Origin: Dirofilaria immitis
Taxonomy: Eukaryota > Nematoda > Chromadorea > Rhabditida > Onchocercidae
Direction: 5' to 3'
Assembly: GCA_024305405.1 (NCBI GenBank)
Contig: JAKNDB010000064.1
Coordinates: 1,364,001-1,428,000 of the forward strand
Length of the DNA stretch: 64,000 bases
The notes under the pieces are model-generated. The model was not told the origin of the DNA and did not search any database. It saw only the letters and a program-made list of their open reading frames with translations. The stretch's first letter is position 1, and every line of letters begins with the position of its first letter. Positions 30,601 through 43,290 of this stretch are shown here, one piece after another. Both the position numbers and the translations under genes were made by a program.

Positions 30601-33600
30601 CATCATTCATCCTTGTCTCTTTCATTTTTGAAGTTTTAAAAATTGTTCACAATCATAAAGCAAAATATTAGTCTTTTGATAGTTAGTTTATGATAGAAAC
30701 TTTATGATAAAAACTTTTATCATAAATTATCAAATTTCAAGACTTATATAACACTATATCCTTCACATATATACATAAGTTTTTTTTTACGAAACAAAGA
30801 ACTTATTCTTGAAATGAGCTTAATTGTAAGATTTTGAAATTAAAAAGTTTTTTGTTTTTTATTTAAAGGTATTTCGAAAAAATTTTTTTCTATCTTTTTA
30901 TCAGTTTAAAATTTCCACCTAAAATTTGATATTATTTATGAAATTTATTCAGTCATAAAATTTTTAAATTACTTTCTTCTTAATTTATTTATTGTGAAAT
31001 TTTTCGCAGAAATTTATAAACTTTCAATCAATCTCATTATCAAAGAATTATGATAGAATTAGTTGTTACAAAGCTCATCAGGTCATCATAATGGTTTGCT
31101 GATATTGATAAGAAGTAATAGGTCGGATTGTAAATTTATATTGCTATTTTGATTTTGCCATTTAATAATTTATTAAAAATTAAAATACTATCTTTTTATG
31201 GAAATATTTGTCAAATTGGAAAGAATTATTAGCATTAGCAAAATATTTGATAAGTTAGATTTATGCAATTCAATACTTACAAATCATTGACTAGAAATAG
31301 ATTTAAACTTTGACCTGTAAATATATCGAGTTTAAATTAGTATAAAATAATCTGGCAATATTTGAGCCTGATTAACGATTTTTAGAAAGTTTTAAGTAAG
31401 CCTAGAATATATACGACACTATTTATTGATTTATTAGGATAATAAAAATTTGTGTCTTAATCATTTTGACCAATCTTAATAATTAAGCATTTTTATTTGT
31501 AAATAATTCAAATTACACGAATTTTCTGCTTATATTTATTAAATTAAATAATTTTATTAATGCTGAAAAGAATTTTTGAACAATTAAATATGAAAATTTT
31601 CAAAGAGAACGAATTGAAAAATATTAAAAATGCTAAATATGTCAGTAACACTTTTTTTGTGATATTTTTATTTACATTTAAAATTGTTTTAGAAATATAA
31701 ATTAAATTTCTAAGCATATTATTGATAAATTCAAAATTTATATTGTTATAGATGATAATTAAAACGAAAAAGTATTTATTGATGACTTATTAGCAATTTC
31801 AACATTGGAAGATATGAAAAATTATTATTGATAAATTCAAAATTTGTATTGTTATAGATGATAATTAAAACGAAAAAAGTATTTATTGGTGGCTTATCAG
31901 CAACTTCAACATTGGAAGATATGAAAAATTATTTTGAACAATATGGAAAGGTTAAAATATTGATATCATTTTTCATATATATTAAAAATATTTATTGAAA
32001 TTAAATTATAAAGCAGAAAATTGAATTAGAAATACATTGTATTAATAATTCGATATTTATCAAAATTTTATATATTTTAGATTAAAAAATATTGCTAATT
32101 TAAAAGAAATAAATAAATTTTCAACGAAATAAGCATATTGTTGAAATTTATTTTTTATTTTTCTAACTTAGCTTTATTCTTCTTTTTGAAGCTTAATTTT
32201 TAAATAAACAATTGTTCAGGTTGAAGATGCAATGTTAATGTTCGACAAAACAACTCAACGTCATCGAGGTTTAAACTTTTTTCTCTTATTATATATATAT
32301 ATATATTTTTTTGTTCTTGTCAAATTTAAAGAAAAGATAAAAATGAATGAACATATGTTAAAATTTTTCTTAACAATAATAACAGTGATGTAATAGTGAT
32401 AGCAATGATAATAACAGCAGCAATAATAATAATAATAGTAGTATTACTTGTTTTTAAAATTGAAATATTGAAATTTTAAAATAAACAGCTGAAAAAATTA
32501 TAACAAATATCGATTAGATAAAGCATTTTTTTCGTTTTTTTACTACAAAATTAGCTGATACATATTTTTTCAGGATTTGGTTTTATAACATTTGATAACG
32601 ATGATGTTAGTGATAAGGTGTGTGAGATCCATTTCCATGAAATTAATGGTAAAATGGTGGAATGTAAAAAGCTCAACCAAAAGAAGTAATTTTAATGATT
32701 TAAAATAATTTTATTTCATTTCAAATTTCTCTTAATAGTAATAATAATTTAATAATGATAGCAGTGATGATGATGATAATACTACTGATAAGCATATGTT
32801 TTTAGTTTTCATCTGTTAGCATGAAGTTAAAATCTTGCCTTATTCACTGTACTGATCTTTTCCGAAAAGTCAAACGGATCAATGACTGCTTATTTTTCAA
32901 ATTAGCAAAAGATGAAAAGATAAAGAAAGAAAAGATGAATTGTTTTCATTGAATAATAATTTATCAAACTTATCAAATAATCCGACAGCTAATCATTAAA
33001 TGAGTTATAATTTTGCAAAAAACCGAGGAATAAATAAATTAAATTCATAATTATTTATATCAATTTTAAATGATTTTTTTCTCCAACTTTTGCTGTATAT
33101 CATTATTGATAAAATCATCGGATGATATTATTTGATAATCATTTCATTGATCATAAACAATTTCAATGAATTATATTATTATATTTTAATTTTAGGTAAT
33201 GCTACCGGTACAACTAAATAAAAGTCGAGCAGCTGCAGCTCGTAGTTTATATGGTATTGGGCCTGAACAATTACTTGGTAATTTTAATTCTTCTAATCAG
33301 TAATTTATTGTTTGTAATAATAAATTTATCTTTGTTAAATTGATTTTTTTAAAAAAAAATTTTAGCCTATGCTTCTTGTTTGCCTCGACTTGGCACATAT
33401 GGTACAAGTATGTTTTATAGCGGTGGAAGTAAGTAATTTGTATTTAATTATTATTCAATAATATTTTTAAAATTAAGCCAAGAAATAATTTATAAGTATG
33501 AGATTTTCTGAGGGAGAAAAAAACAAAGAAATTCATTAATATATTTTATTAATTATTAATTTATAACAATGAAAAATCAATTAGATTTAATTTTTTAATC

Positions 33601-33972
33601 AAATTAATTATAATTTATAAAATTTAAGTAAATATTTTTTTGAATTAATTAATCGATTTCGTTTTATTTATTTTTCTTTTTCCTTCATTTATTCCTACAG
33701 TTTTCAACGGGTTTCAATCATACGCTCCGCTTGCGCCAACATCACCACCAGGTAGCGTAACAAACGGTGCCGCAGCTGCTGTAGCAGCTAATGCCGCTGG
33801 TGTAACACGTGGATTTAATTTAGCCGCAGCTCAAGCAGCTGCAGCTCAACAAGCGGTCGCATTTGAAGCGGCAGCATTATATGCTATCGGTGGTGAACCA
33901 TTTGCGGGCATCTATCCAAGTGCTATGCATCATCAAACACCTCAATTACCTTATGCCTTTCATAAGGTCTAA
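25635..33972 (+). CDS. msi-1: Musashi-family RNA-binding protein, two RRM domains
   Basis: Sequence-specific mRNA-binding translational regulator, acting in neural cells in other animals. Eleven exons are read: 25635-25723, 26753-26793, 27448-27528, 27785-27869, 28301-28342, 31858-31950, 32220-32268, 32574-32685, 33196-33278, 33366-33428 and 33701-33972. RRM1 shows RNP2 KMFIGGL and RNP1 [11 protein letters not shown]2 shows RNP2 KVFIGGL and RNP1 RGFGFITF, followed by CEIHFHEI and MVECKK, all typical of Musashi. A Ser/Thr/Asn-rich leader precedes RRM1, and the last exon is very rich in Ala and Gln. Two exons carry a one-base deficit: the A-run at 27518-27521 (needed for the TKRARGFGF junction) and 32666-32670 (needed for KKAQPKE). 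Without them the gene would be split. The C-terminus may continue: after HKV-stop an open alternative frame runs into a donor at about 34011. Confidence 0.95.
25900..26210. repeat. tandem repeat, about 19-base unit (AAAAATGCTTATCAATTAT), in msi intron 1
   Basis: About 16 copies of TGCTTATCAATTATAAAAA lie wholly inside the first intron. Copy length varies by one or two A residues. Confidence 0.92.
28860..29760 (+). pseudogene. decayed ankyrin-repeat fragment, probably Wolbachia-derived insert
   Basis: This segment in the 3.5-kb msi intron 5 is more complex and less T-rich than the intron around it. The frame 29059-29355 reads [21 protein letters not shown] and later [17 protein letters not shown], a degenerate pair of ankyrin repeats; the first lacks most of its first helix. 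Upstream, two frames ([13 protein letters not shown], and [18 protein letters not shown] at about 28990-29040) are broken by a TGA and a frame change. Downstream, 29469-29693 is open for 74 codons with unknown content. No start or splice support is seen. Ankyrin proteins are abundant in Wolbachia, and nuclear Wolbachia fragments are common in filarial genomes; the origin here is inference. Confidence 0.6.
31721..31826 (+). pseudogene. dead tandem copy of Musashi exon 6
   Basis: A 106-base unit containing an acceptor-like TTGTTATAG, the ATGATAATTAAAACG exon start and the ACATTGGAAGATATGAAAAA segment occurs at 31721-31826. It recurs at 31827-31930, where it is the functional RRM2 exon. The first copy has lost one A in the A-run and reads to a stop within about ten codons, with substitutions that destroy the IGGLS motif. 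It lacks the end of the exon and its donor. Confidence 0.85.
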
Positions 33973-34320
33973 AAGCCTAATTTTTCGACAGCCTAATTCT
34001 CCGTCTGGTAAGTTTAGACTAATCAGTAAATTAATACATTCTTTTGGTTTTTATATATTTTTGTTCATTTATTCATAACAATAATAAATTATTATTTATT
34101 GAAATTTTATAAAATTATAAATTATAATAAAGAACGTAATAAATAAACAATAATCAAAGAAAAAAATAATTATTTTAAAAAATAAACTTAATAACTCAAA
34201 ATGAAAAATCTTTTTTAAATCATTAAATAATTTTTATTCAATAATCAATTCTTATTTTTTACTAATTTTTTTTTTGATTTAGCAATTGATTAATAAATTA
34301 ATAATTAGCTATAATCATGA

Positions 34321-34795
<475 letters not shown>

Positions 34796-35017
34796 TTCAG
34801 AAATAAACAGAACAGTGAATGGAATAAATGGAATATTTTTTTCCCTCCTTGATCGATTCGTTGTCCAATATTTAATTATTTTGTGGCGGTTTAAATACAA
34901 GAAAATATTCTATTGGAATGAAAGTGTAACAAGCCAATAATATCGAAACGAAATAAAACAATCAAAATTAATTAAATCTTTCCATCGTCAGCGAATGAGT
35001 TAAAAACAATATGCGAC

Positions 35018-35120
35018 AACAATAGCAATAACAGTAACAATAACAACAACAATAACAACAACAACAACAACAATAACAACAATAACAACAACAGCAACAA
35101 CAACAACAACAACAACAATA
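35018..35120. repeat. (CAA)n/(CAATAA)n microsatellite
   Basis: CAA units with AAT and CAG interruptions. The poly-Cys minus-strand frame is an artefact of the repeat. Confidence 0.95.
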
Positions 35121-35925
35121 ACTATTCATATTATGCATGAAAACATTTTCTTTTACTCTACGTACTGTCTTATCTAATATAATCTCATTCATCTAATCTA
35201 TCTATCTATCATCTATGGGAGAAGGAAACGACAATTAAATTATTTATTTTAATTTTTTTTTTTATAAAATTTCACATCTTCCCCTCATACAATCTTTTTT
35301 TTCCTCATCATTCTTTGGTCCCTCATATTTTTTGATTCTTTTTCTTTTCCATTTCAATTCTTATCATTGCGCTAATTTCATATCTTTTTTGTTTTTTTTC
35401 TCTCTCCTGATACTCATATTTGAAAAATAAAAAAATTTTTCTTTTTTTTCTTAAATTTCCTTCTTAAATTGGATGTTTTTTGATTAATTTAAAACAAATT
35501 GTTGTATATTGTTGATATGTGTAATTGAGAAAAAATAGCAAAAAATTTTTGTTACATTTTAAATTTAAATTCTAATAATTTCATTTGAAGAAAAAAGAAT
35601 AATTTAATAAATTTTATGAAATTTTAAAATGCCTTTTTCTTTCATAATTTAATTTGCTTTTTTTTTTTTAAGAAAAAATATGTGGTAAATGAAAACAAAC
35701 CATTTCTTATTTATATACATACATATATATATGGTATTTTCTTGTTTTCTTCTTTTTTTTATTTTTTAAATTTATCTTTTTTTTCCATCCCCTCACTTTG
35801 ATATGATATATATACATATATAAAAAAGCCCAGCAATAATTAATATATGTTCAGGTTTTTTGCAATATGCCCCTACTTCTTCAAATTTTTTTTATTATTA
35901 TTACCTTTTATTATTTTCAAAGTCA
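35121..35925. other. AT-rich gene-free stretch
   Basis: Homopolymer-rich sequence downstream of the Musashi gene. Part may be 3' untranslated DNA, but no clear cleavage site is identified. Confidence 0.5.
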
Positions 35926-35927
35926 TC

Positions 35928-35957
35928 TCATTATTATTATTATCATTATCATTATTA

Positions 35958-36048
<91 letters not shown>

Positions 36049-36055
36049 CATTATT
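35928..36055. repeat. (ATT)n microsatellite
   Basis: About 125 bases of ATT with ATC interruptions at both ends. It gives open poly-Ile, poly-Leu, poly-Tyr and poly-Asn frames, none real. Confidence 0.97.
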
Positions 36056-39000
36056 AATAGTATTTTGTTTCTTCATTATCAACTTTCTTAATTTAAGAAA
36101 AGGTTAAGTTTTCAAAAATCAAATATTGGGCAAGTTTATCGTAAAGGAGGAAATCGAATCCATCAAATTCTCAGTTACAAGATATTGCTGTGATCTCTAC
36201 TTGGAGTAATTTTTTTTTTTTTTTTTCATACCAAATTGGATGAAAAAAAAATTAATGATATCTTTTTACGGGAATTATGAAAATAAAATTTTGAATTAAA
36301 TTAATATATTGTTTATTTATTACAATTATTATTCGGGTATTTTTATTTTTGTTTTTTTTTCCAACACAAAATTGATTTATCTTATTTTATTGATTTATCC
36401 GAAGAAAAAAGTATTTGAAATTAATTTTTCCCGAGAAATTTTTTTTTTTTTAAATCGAGATATTATTGTTTAAATGATTGTTTATTTATTGATATTAGTC
36501 ATTGTATTTAGTTGTATATTTTCTTTGGCCATAATAACAATAACCTTTTATCGGTAACAAATGATAATAACGGTTCAATTGTTTATCTCTAGCAAAATCA
36601 TTTTGATAATATCATTTTTCTATCATATGTTTTTCTTTCTTTTATTTTTTTTTTTAGCTTGGTACTCTTTTATCTGAATATAGCTAAAGAACAAGAGCAA
36701 CTAAATTTATCGATAAGTTGATAAAGCACGAAATACATTTATCAGTTTATAAATGAAATATTAAAATTTTGATTATTTTATTTCATTTTATAGTTTACAT
36801 TGATAATACTATTTCCTATCTCTTTTTCTTATCATTTCGCAATGAAATGAATGAGTACCATGCAGTACTATTGCATATTTCTTAGTGATATTAGATTGGT
36901 AAATATATATTCAGTCAGTTATATCAGTAGATGATAATTTATTAGAAGATGGAGAGAGAGAAAAAAAAAAAACGGGCCTCCGATTTCTTCGGTACTGCCA
37001 TGTCCTTCAATTTTTTTTTATTACACTACAGTAGTAATGTAAGATTACAATTATTTGTTTAATCAATTCATTCATTGCTGATACTGTAAATAGTCCAAAT
37101 GAATCGTTGCAAAATTCTTGAATGATATATAACTCCATCATGAATCATTGCAAACTAACAATATGAAATTTTATTTTTACTTTCAAATGCACAATATTTA
37201 TCTGCGATATATTTCTTTATTGTATTATATTTGAGACTGATCATTGATATGAATTATTGTCTAATCATCTATTGCAAGATTTAATTATTATCATATTATA
37301 ACTATTATTTATTATAATTAACTATTATCATAATTATTATCGTTTTATCATTATTATTATTATTATTATTGTGTAACTGTTACTATTATTTATTATTATA
37401 TTAAATATTATTATTGCTAATATTGATATTATACTACAATTATTCATTATTGTTATCAAAATTATTATTTTAATAATACAATTTCTTTCTTTCTCTTTTT
37501 TGAACATTTAAATATTTATGTTCTTTTTATTTTAACAACAATAACAACAACAACAACAACTGCATATAATCATTTTGTTTTGTTTTCCTTTCTTTTTTTT
37601 TATAATAGTAAATTTTATTAAAGCGATATATTTTTATTTTATTTCATTTCGTTTTTTTTCTCAAAAGAATTTGGAACTTTTTTAATGTTTTTACGTAAAT
37701 TTAAAAGAAAAAATAATTTTTAGAATTTTGAAGTTTTGATGAAAGAAAAAGAAAAAGGAAAAGGAAAAAATGCTTAAATTTATGAATGAATAATTTTAAT
37801 TAAAATTTCATTTTATAAATTTTTATTCAAACATTTATTTCTTCTTCTTTCTTTTTTCTTTTTTTTTTTTTTAAATATCGTGTATTTTTATAGCAGCGGG
37901 TATGTATAAAAACAATTAAATTACGACAACGATAAAACAATAATAAAATTATGTTGCTTTCTTTTTTTTCTTTTCAAATATTTTAATTTTATGATCGATT
38001 ATTGCATTTATCAAATGCAACAATTTTTATCAAATTTTTTCTTTTATGTAAAATTTTAACAAATCTCTTCCATCCTCTTCTATCATTTAATTTTATTATC
38101 ATTATTTCAATCTGATAATTTTTTTCTATCCTTTTCTAAATTTCTGCTATAATTTTATAAAGAGCTTTTATCAAATGATACAAACATCATCCCGGCTATT
38201 GCATTGCATTGTATTATAATATACATCAGTGATCTAATCTAAACTATTAAGCATGGCGTTGAATTTTATTGATTGATTAGAAATTACAATTGAGCAAATA
38301 AATAGATAAGTTATAAAAATTTGTGATAAATAATTGAATAATTCAAAAAAATTCATTCCTATTAAATATCCAAATATTTTAGATAATACATTATTTCCAA
38401 TCAAAACAATATATCAATATTTGATTATTTGTTTGATAAGAGGAAAATTAGCCTAATTTCTTTCTTTTTCAAAACATATATATGATAAGTTACGCCATGT
38501 TTAATTTCCAATATTCATGCATTATAATAATATTTATAATTTAAATCAAAAATTATCAACCCATTTTTATTCTCGACTATCCATTTTTATTCTCGATTAT
38601 CGCTTCCTTCTTCCACATTTCTCAGTTTCCTCTTCTTTTCTTTTCCTTTCTTTTTTTCCCTCTTTGCAGTTGAATTAAAAAGCAAAATGTTTAACATATA
38701 TAATTTTTTTGTTGTATTATGAAATTATTACAAAATTAATTTGTTTATTTTCGTAAATAAATAAATCCGAGTGATTTCACATTTCGAAGATTTATTTTAT
38801 ATCAAATGGATGAAAAAAATAAAAAATAAAAATCAAAATAAAAATATGTGCACAATTTCAATAATTTATACATATATATTGATTCGTCGCCTCATATGCT
38901 GCTGTTATTCAATAATGATAATTGATATATAATAAATAAATCTTATGTCTCTATTGTGATTTTCATGTACATGTGTATGCGTATTTTTCTTTTATTTCAT

Positions 39001-39220
39001 TTTTTTTCCTATTATGATTATGATTATTTCTATTACATTGCTAATGATTATTAATATTATTATTATTACTATTATTGCATTATTATTATTATCACTATTA
39101 TTATTATTATTATGATAAAAATTTTCCATAATATTTACTTGCAAAAATTCTATGGAAAAATTCAATTTAATAATACGAGTCCTTTGAAAGAAATCGTTAG
39201 TAATTGAAAGAGATAATTAT
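36056..39220. other. AT-rich intergenic stretch with scattered ATT arrays
   Basis: Shorter ATT-type arrays lie at about 37260-37480 and 39045-39115, and a CAA array at 37540-37560. A small GC-richer spot is at 36974-37003. No exon is supported. The last trinucleotide array of the window ends near 39115. Confidence 0.6.
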
Positions 39221-39229
39221 TGTTGACAG

Positions 39230-39560
39230 AGAGGTACTCCGTCCATAAATTTTAATCCGACTTTGATATACCCTACACATTCGAGACCGCACCACACATC
39301 CTACACATCGGAGATCGCAACTTGACATCATCATAGTCACAAACCTAATTTGGGTTGTAGCAAATTCGTTTTAACCCACTGGTTCGGGGTCAATTTGCGA
39401 CAACCAGGAAGCTGGACGAGAAGACATGTTACTTTACTTTACCCACAATGAAAATTAGCGGACCATCTCTGAGCAAATGGATTTAAAAAGGTTTGCAATA
39501 AAATCATATTTGGCGTTAAACGCTAATACGAGCGAATATGATGTCATCAGTTGGGCGACA
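39230..39560. other. GC-richer non-coding block of unknown nature
   Basis: About 330 bases stand out for balanced composition after 39 kb of AT-rich DNA. A hairpin is possible between GCAAATT (39360-39366) and AATTTGC (39392-39398) with an inner ACCC/GGGT pairing. It is too short for a tRNA. It could be a remnant of a mobile element or a conserved non-coding RNA; neither is supported by a recognisable feature. Confidence 0.4.
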
Positions 39561-39630
39561 TGAATGAATATGCATGCTCGATTGTTTGAGCTGTTCTGCG
39601 ACAAATATGTTGCGAAAATCTATTTGTGGG

Positions 39631-39764
39631 AATTGTCACGTACGAATAGATCGTTCGCAAAGATCTACTTTTTTTTTAAAATTTCCTTGGCGAAAATATA
39701 TTTTTTCTTAAATACTTTCCTGAAGTATGTTTTCGCGAGAGAGATTTGTTCGCATGTGACAATT
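39631..39764. mobile_element. possible MITE-like element with inverted terminal repeats
   Basis: AATTGTCACGTACGAA at 39631-39646 and TTCGCATGTGACAATT at 39749-39764 are inverted copies over 16 bases with two mismatches. They flank a 134-base element without coding potential. A further copy of the right arm (TTCGCAAATGACAATT) lies at about 39795-39810. No clear target-site duplication is seen. Confidence 0.35.
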
Positions 39765-40865
39765 TACATAAAGTTAAGTTTTCGTAAAAGATTTATTCGC
39801 AAATGACAATTCAAAAGTTCGTATGATGCTAAAAAGACGAAATAAAATCGTACAAATCAAAAGACCCATTTACCATCTCACAAAATATTTTCAAGAAAGT
39901 AAAACAATTCAGTTATGTTAACTATAAGGATATTCAAAATGAATACGTAAATGACATCCAGATCGAGATTTGTATACACATAACATATTGATCGAGGACG
40001 AAGCGTACGTATGAAAATACTATATGAATCCATATATAAATATTCATTCAAAAGTTAGCATCTGCGATAGCTCGTCAGATTCTATATAATTCGGAATTAT
40101 GCTTGATCATATATCATTATAATTCATATTGTAATCAGCAATCAATAAGTGATAAGTTTGATATCCAAACATACTTATCTCTATCTTTTCTAACATAAAT
40201 AATGTTACTCGAAATTAGATATTAAAAAAGTAAATATATAATTATCGAAGTATTGAATGATTCAATTAATAAATAAATATAAAACAACGAGAGTAATACG
40301 GGAATTAAATCATTCTTTCTCGTCATAAACTACACCAATGGATATTCTTACGACTCGTTGAAGATCTATGGCATTTCAATATCACGCATATTTTGAAACT
40401 ATCTTTACGTGCACGTACGTATTCATGATATTTCACGGTAGATAAGTGGAATTTGCAAAAATGATAAGTGTACAGTAACTAATCAGCTACGCTAAATATT
40501 TGCGAGCGAGTTATCTATCACGTATGTAAAATTCGCTATTTTCTATTTTAGCTATTTTAGGATTTTGTTCATTGTCAAAAATTATTTGATAATCATGCTA
40601 ATGCATAATATTTTTAGTAAAATCAGACTTAGGAATGATATTAGCGATTCGAGAATGTCGGGAAAAGAAAACTGAATCTGATAGATAGCATGGATTCATT
40701 TGAAGAATAAGTCGCGCTTAATAATAATTTGTCATACGGTTATTTCGAATTGTCGTACGATTATTTTGAACTTTTGAAAACTTTAAAAATAACATATCAC
40801 AACTTATCACAGATATCAGTTCATCTTTTGAAGCGATTTTTAGTCAGTTTTTCTATCGTTCAACG

Positions 40866-42965
40866 ATGAATCCTGATGAAAGCAATGACGAATGTTTGGT
40901 GGAACAACTTCGCAAGGAATTACATAGATTGAGTAAGGAAAATAAAACTTATTGTCTTTTTAATGACATTAGTTGGAATATTTCAATCAGATATCACAAA
41001 AGCTCTTAAATAATCAATAAATTTCACTGATAATTGATTATACTATCAATTTTTAGTACGAGAAGAAGAAGAGACAAAACAAATTTTGAAAAAAACCGAT
41101 ACAAAAATGAAGGTTTGTTTTAACACTTCCATAAATGCACATATATATGTTTTATAATTAGATATCTTAATGTATTATAATTCTTTGTAGAAGCTAAAAA
41201 GGAAAGAAATGAAATCAAATTAATTCTTGAAAAGAGGAAATGGAAATTGCTAAGAAGGAAGAAGAACTGAAGCATTTTCGAGTTCGGGTACAATTACGGC
41301 GCGAAAAATTCAGAAGTATGTTATTTTCTATCATCTTTCTTGCTGCTACGCTTTTTAAAAGTTTTTATCATGAAATTGATCGGAAATTTATTAAACCAAT
41401 CATCGCTAACACATTTATATTTTATGGTTTCTACTTTTAAGATTTTTTTTTTTTTATAAAAGGCCATATATTGGTTTTTATAAAATTTGCTCATTTTTTG
41501 TTTAGCCAATAAGTTAATATATACAAATTTTAAGTCGATGAATAATCATCACCAATGATATCATTGGCAATTTGAAATTCTAGATTTGTCGAAGCGTTAT
41601 TTGTTTTATTTTATAAAAATTCTATTTTACAAGATTGTTGTATATTAATTTTTGAATACAATAAAATCATAAAATGAACAGTCCTAGTTGTGCCAATTTA
41701 TATGTAATTATGGTTGTTTTATAGTATGCGTCAGCAAATTTTATCAACCAAATGCGAAAAGCAGAAGCTAACGAAGAAATTGAAGAATTAAAAAGACTGT
41801 ATGTTGATTTCCGTAAAATTAATTCATTTTTGTTTTGCCAATAAGTTAATATATATTTTTTAGTTGGAAGAAGTGAAAACGAAAGAAAAGACCGATCAAA
41901 AGTTCCTCATAGATCGTTTGAAAGCTGTTCAGAACAAATTATTGACTGCTTCTTGGGTTATTTCACGTCGTAAGGTTGCATTATTTCTATTAATAAAATA
42001 ATTTTCATTTTCTTTTTCAAAATAAAATCGAGCAAAATTAGAATTAATGTATTACAGGAGAAGGAAGAATTAGCCAATCTCCGCAAACAAATTGATGAGG
42101 TTCGTGCAAAGAAAGAGCGACTTTTGCAATCTATTCAAGAGAAAAATGCCATTTGTTTGTGCTTAATTTATATCTATGTCTAGTTATAATCAAAATAATT
42201 TGGAATATATTTTGTTTTGAATTTTTAAGGAAACAACTGATTCATATTTTTAGCTTTATTTTCTTCAAAAATTACGAAACAATATTTACAACAGTATCTG
42301 TAACCATTTAAATTTTATTACTTCGCTTGATCTGAATTTTTAGTTGCTGAAAGCCATGAACTACCATTTAAAAGTTTCTGTGTTGCAACTGCTACTGCAG
42401 CACTAAAAAATCATGCTCTTTTGAAAAATTGGCGCAAGAATATATCGCTATTGCACAGGTGATTGATTGTAAATGTTCCTGAGCATTTAAATCCAGTAGC
42501 TGTTGAAAATTAGCGAAGAATTTGCTAGTCTTCATGGAAATACTGTATGGAATTCATTGTCATAGTCACAAAAAGGAAATAGTTTAAGATCACATAGCCT
42601 CGTTTAATAGATTTTAATTTTCTCTCAAAAGTGTGAGATTTTTTTCGTTTATTGAGAAGCGTATAAGCCTTAACAAAGTTTTACATGCGAACATTTTTTG
42701 ATCAATGCAAAATTTTTTAAAATTGTTCCTTAAATATTTTTGCACAATCCACGAAATAAATTTGATGAACACATTTTCTAAATTGCTAAAGCGACATTGG
42801 CACATACGGAAACTCCAGTCGTTTATCTTTTATCTATTCTGAAAATTTCTCATTAACTTTCAGCTCACACAAGAATTATCAAATCAAGGAATTTTGGATA
42901 CATCGATATTATCACAATATAGTCAGTCACAGGCCAGTCAAATTCAACCGCTTGAAGCTGGTTGA
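40866..42965 (+). CDS. coiled-coil protein, family not recognised
   Basis: Eight exons are proposed: 40866-40932, 41057-41112, 41191-41315, 41725-41798, 41864-41974, 42058-42154, 42344-42458 and 42864-42965, all bounded by GT-AG sites. The product is rich in Glu, Lys, Gln and Leu in heptad-like spacing for most of its length (for example EKEELANLRKQIDEVRAKKE and ERLLQSIQEK). It ends in a Gln/Ser-rich tail (LSQYSQSQASQIQPLEAG). At least three exons need a one-base correction in an A-run to stay open, most clearly at 42405-42410, where adding one A joins SCSFEKLAQEYIAIAQ to the last exon in frame. AATAAA follows the stop at about 42989. Function unknown; such proteins often serve in cytoskeletal, kinetochore or tethering complexes, but nothing here selects one. 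Confidence 0.7.
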
Positions 42966-43290
42966 AATTTTTGAGAAAACCGTTTAAAGAATAAATAAGA
43001 AATTTATTGTTTAAAGAAAAAAATTACTCTATTTGTTTTCTTCAAACAAGAGCTTTTACAAGGTCTTGTTTGATGTTCGCGGAACTGTTTTAAATACTAG
43101 GTAGCATTTTTATGTTTCTGCATTAATAATGATATGCAAAAAGATTCTTTAGAAATGATTTGAGAAGCATGAAGTAGGCAAATAGCCATCAGCACATTCA
43201 AACAATTGATGTCTTATCGATGCAGATATAATATTAAAAATACAAAATAAAGCAGATGTATCTGTTCTAATTGTCATCAAAGAATTTCAG

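Noticed and set aside
34968..35192. Poly-cysteine frame
   Set aside because: Produced by the CAA microsatellite read on the minus strand.
39360..39398. tRNA-like stem with GGTTCG near the 3' side
   Set aside because: Only 39 bases, no D or anticodon arm; even a truncated nematode mitochondrial-type tRNA would be longer.
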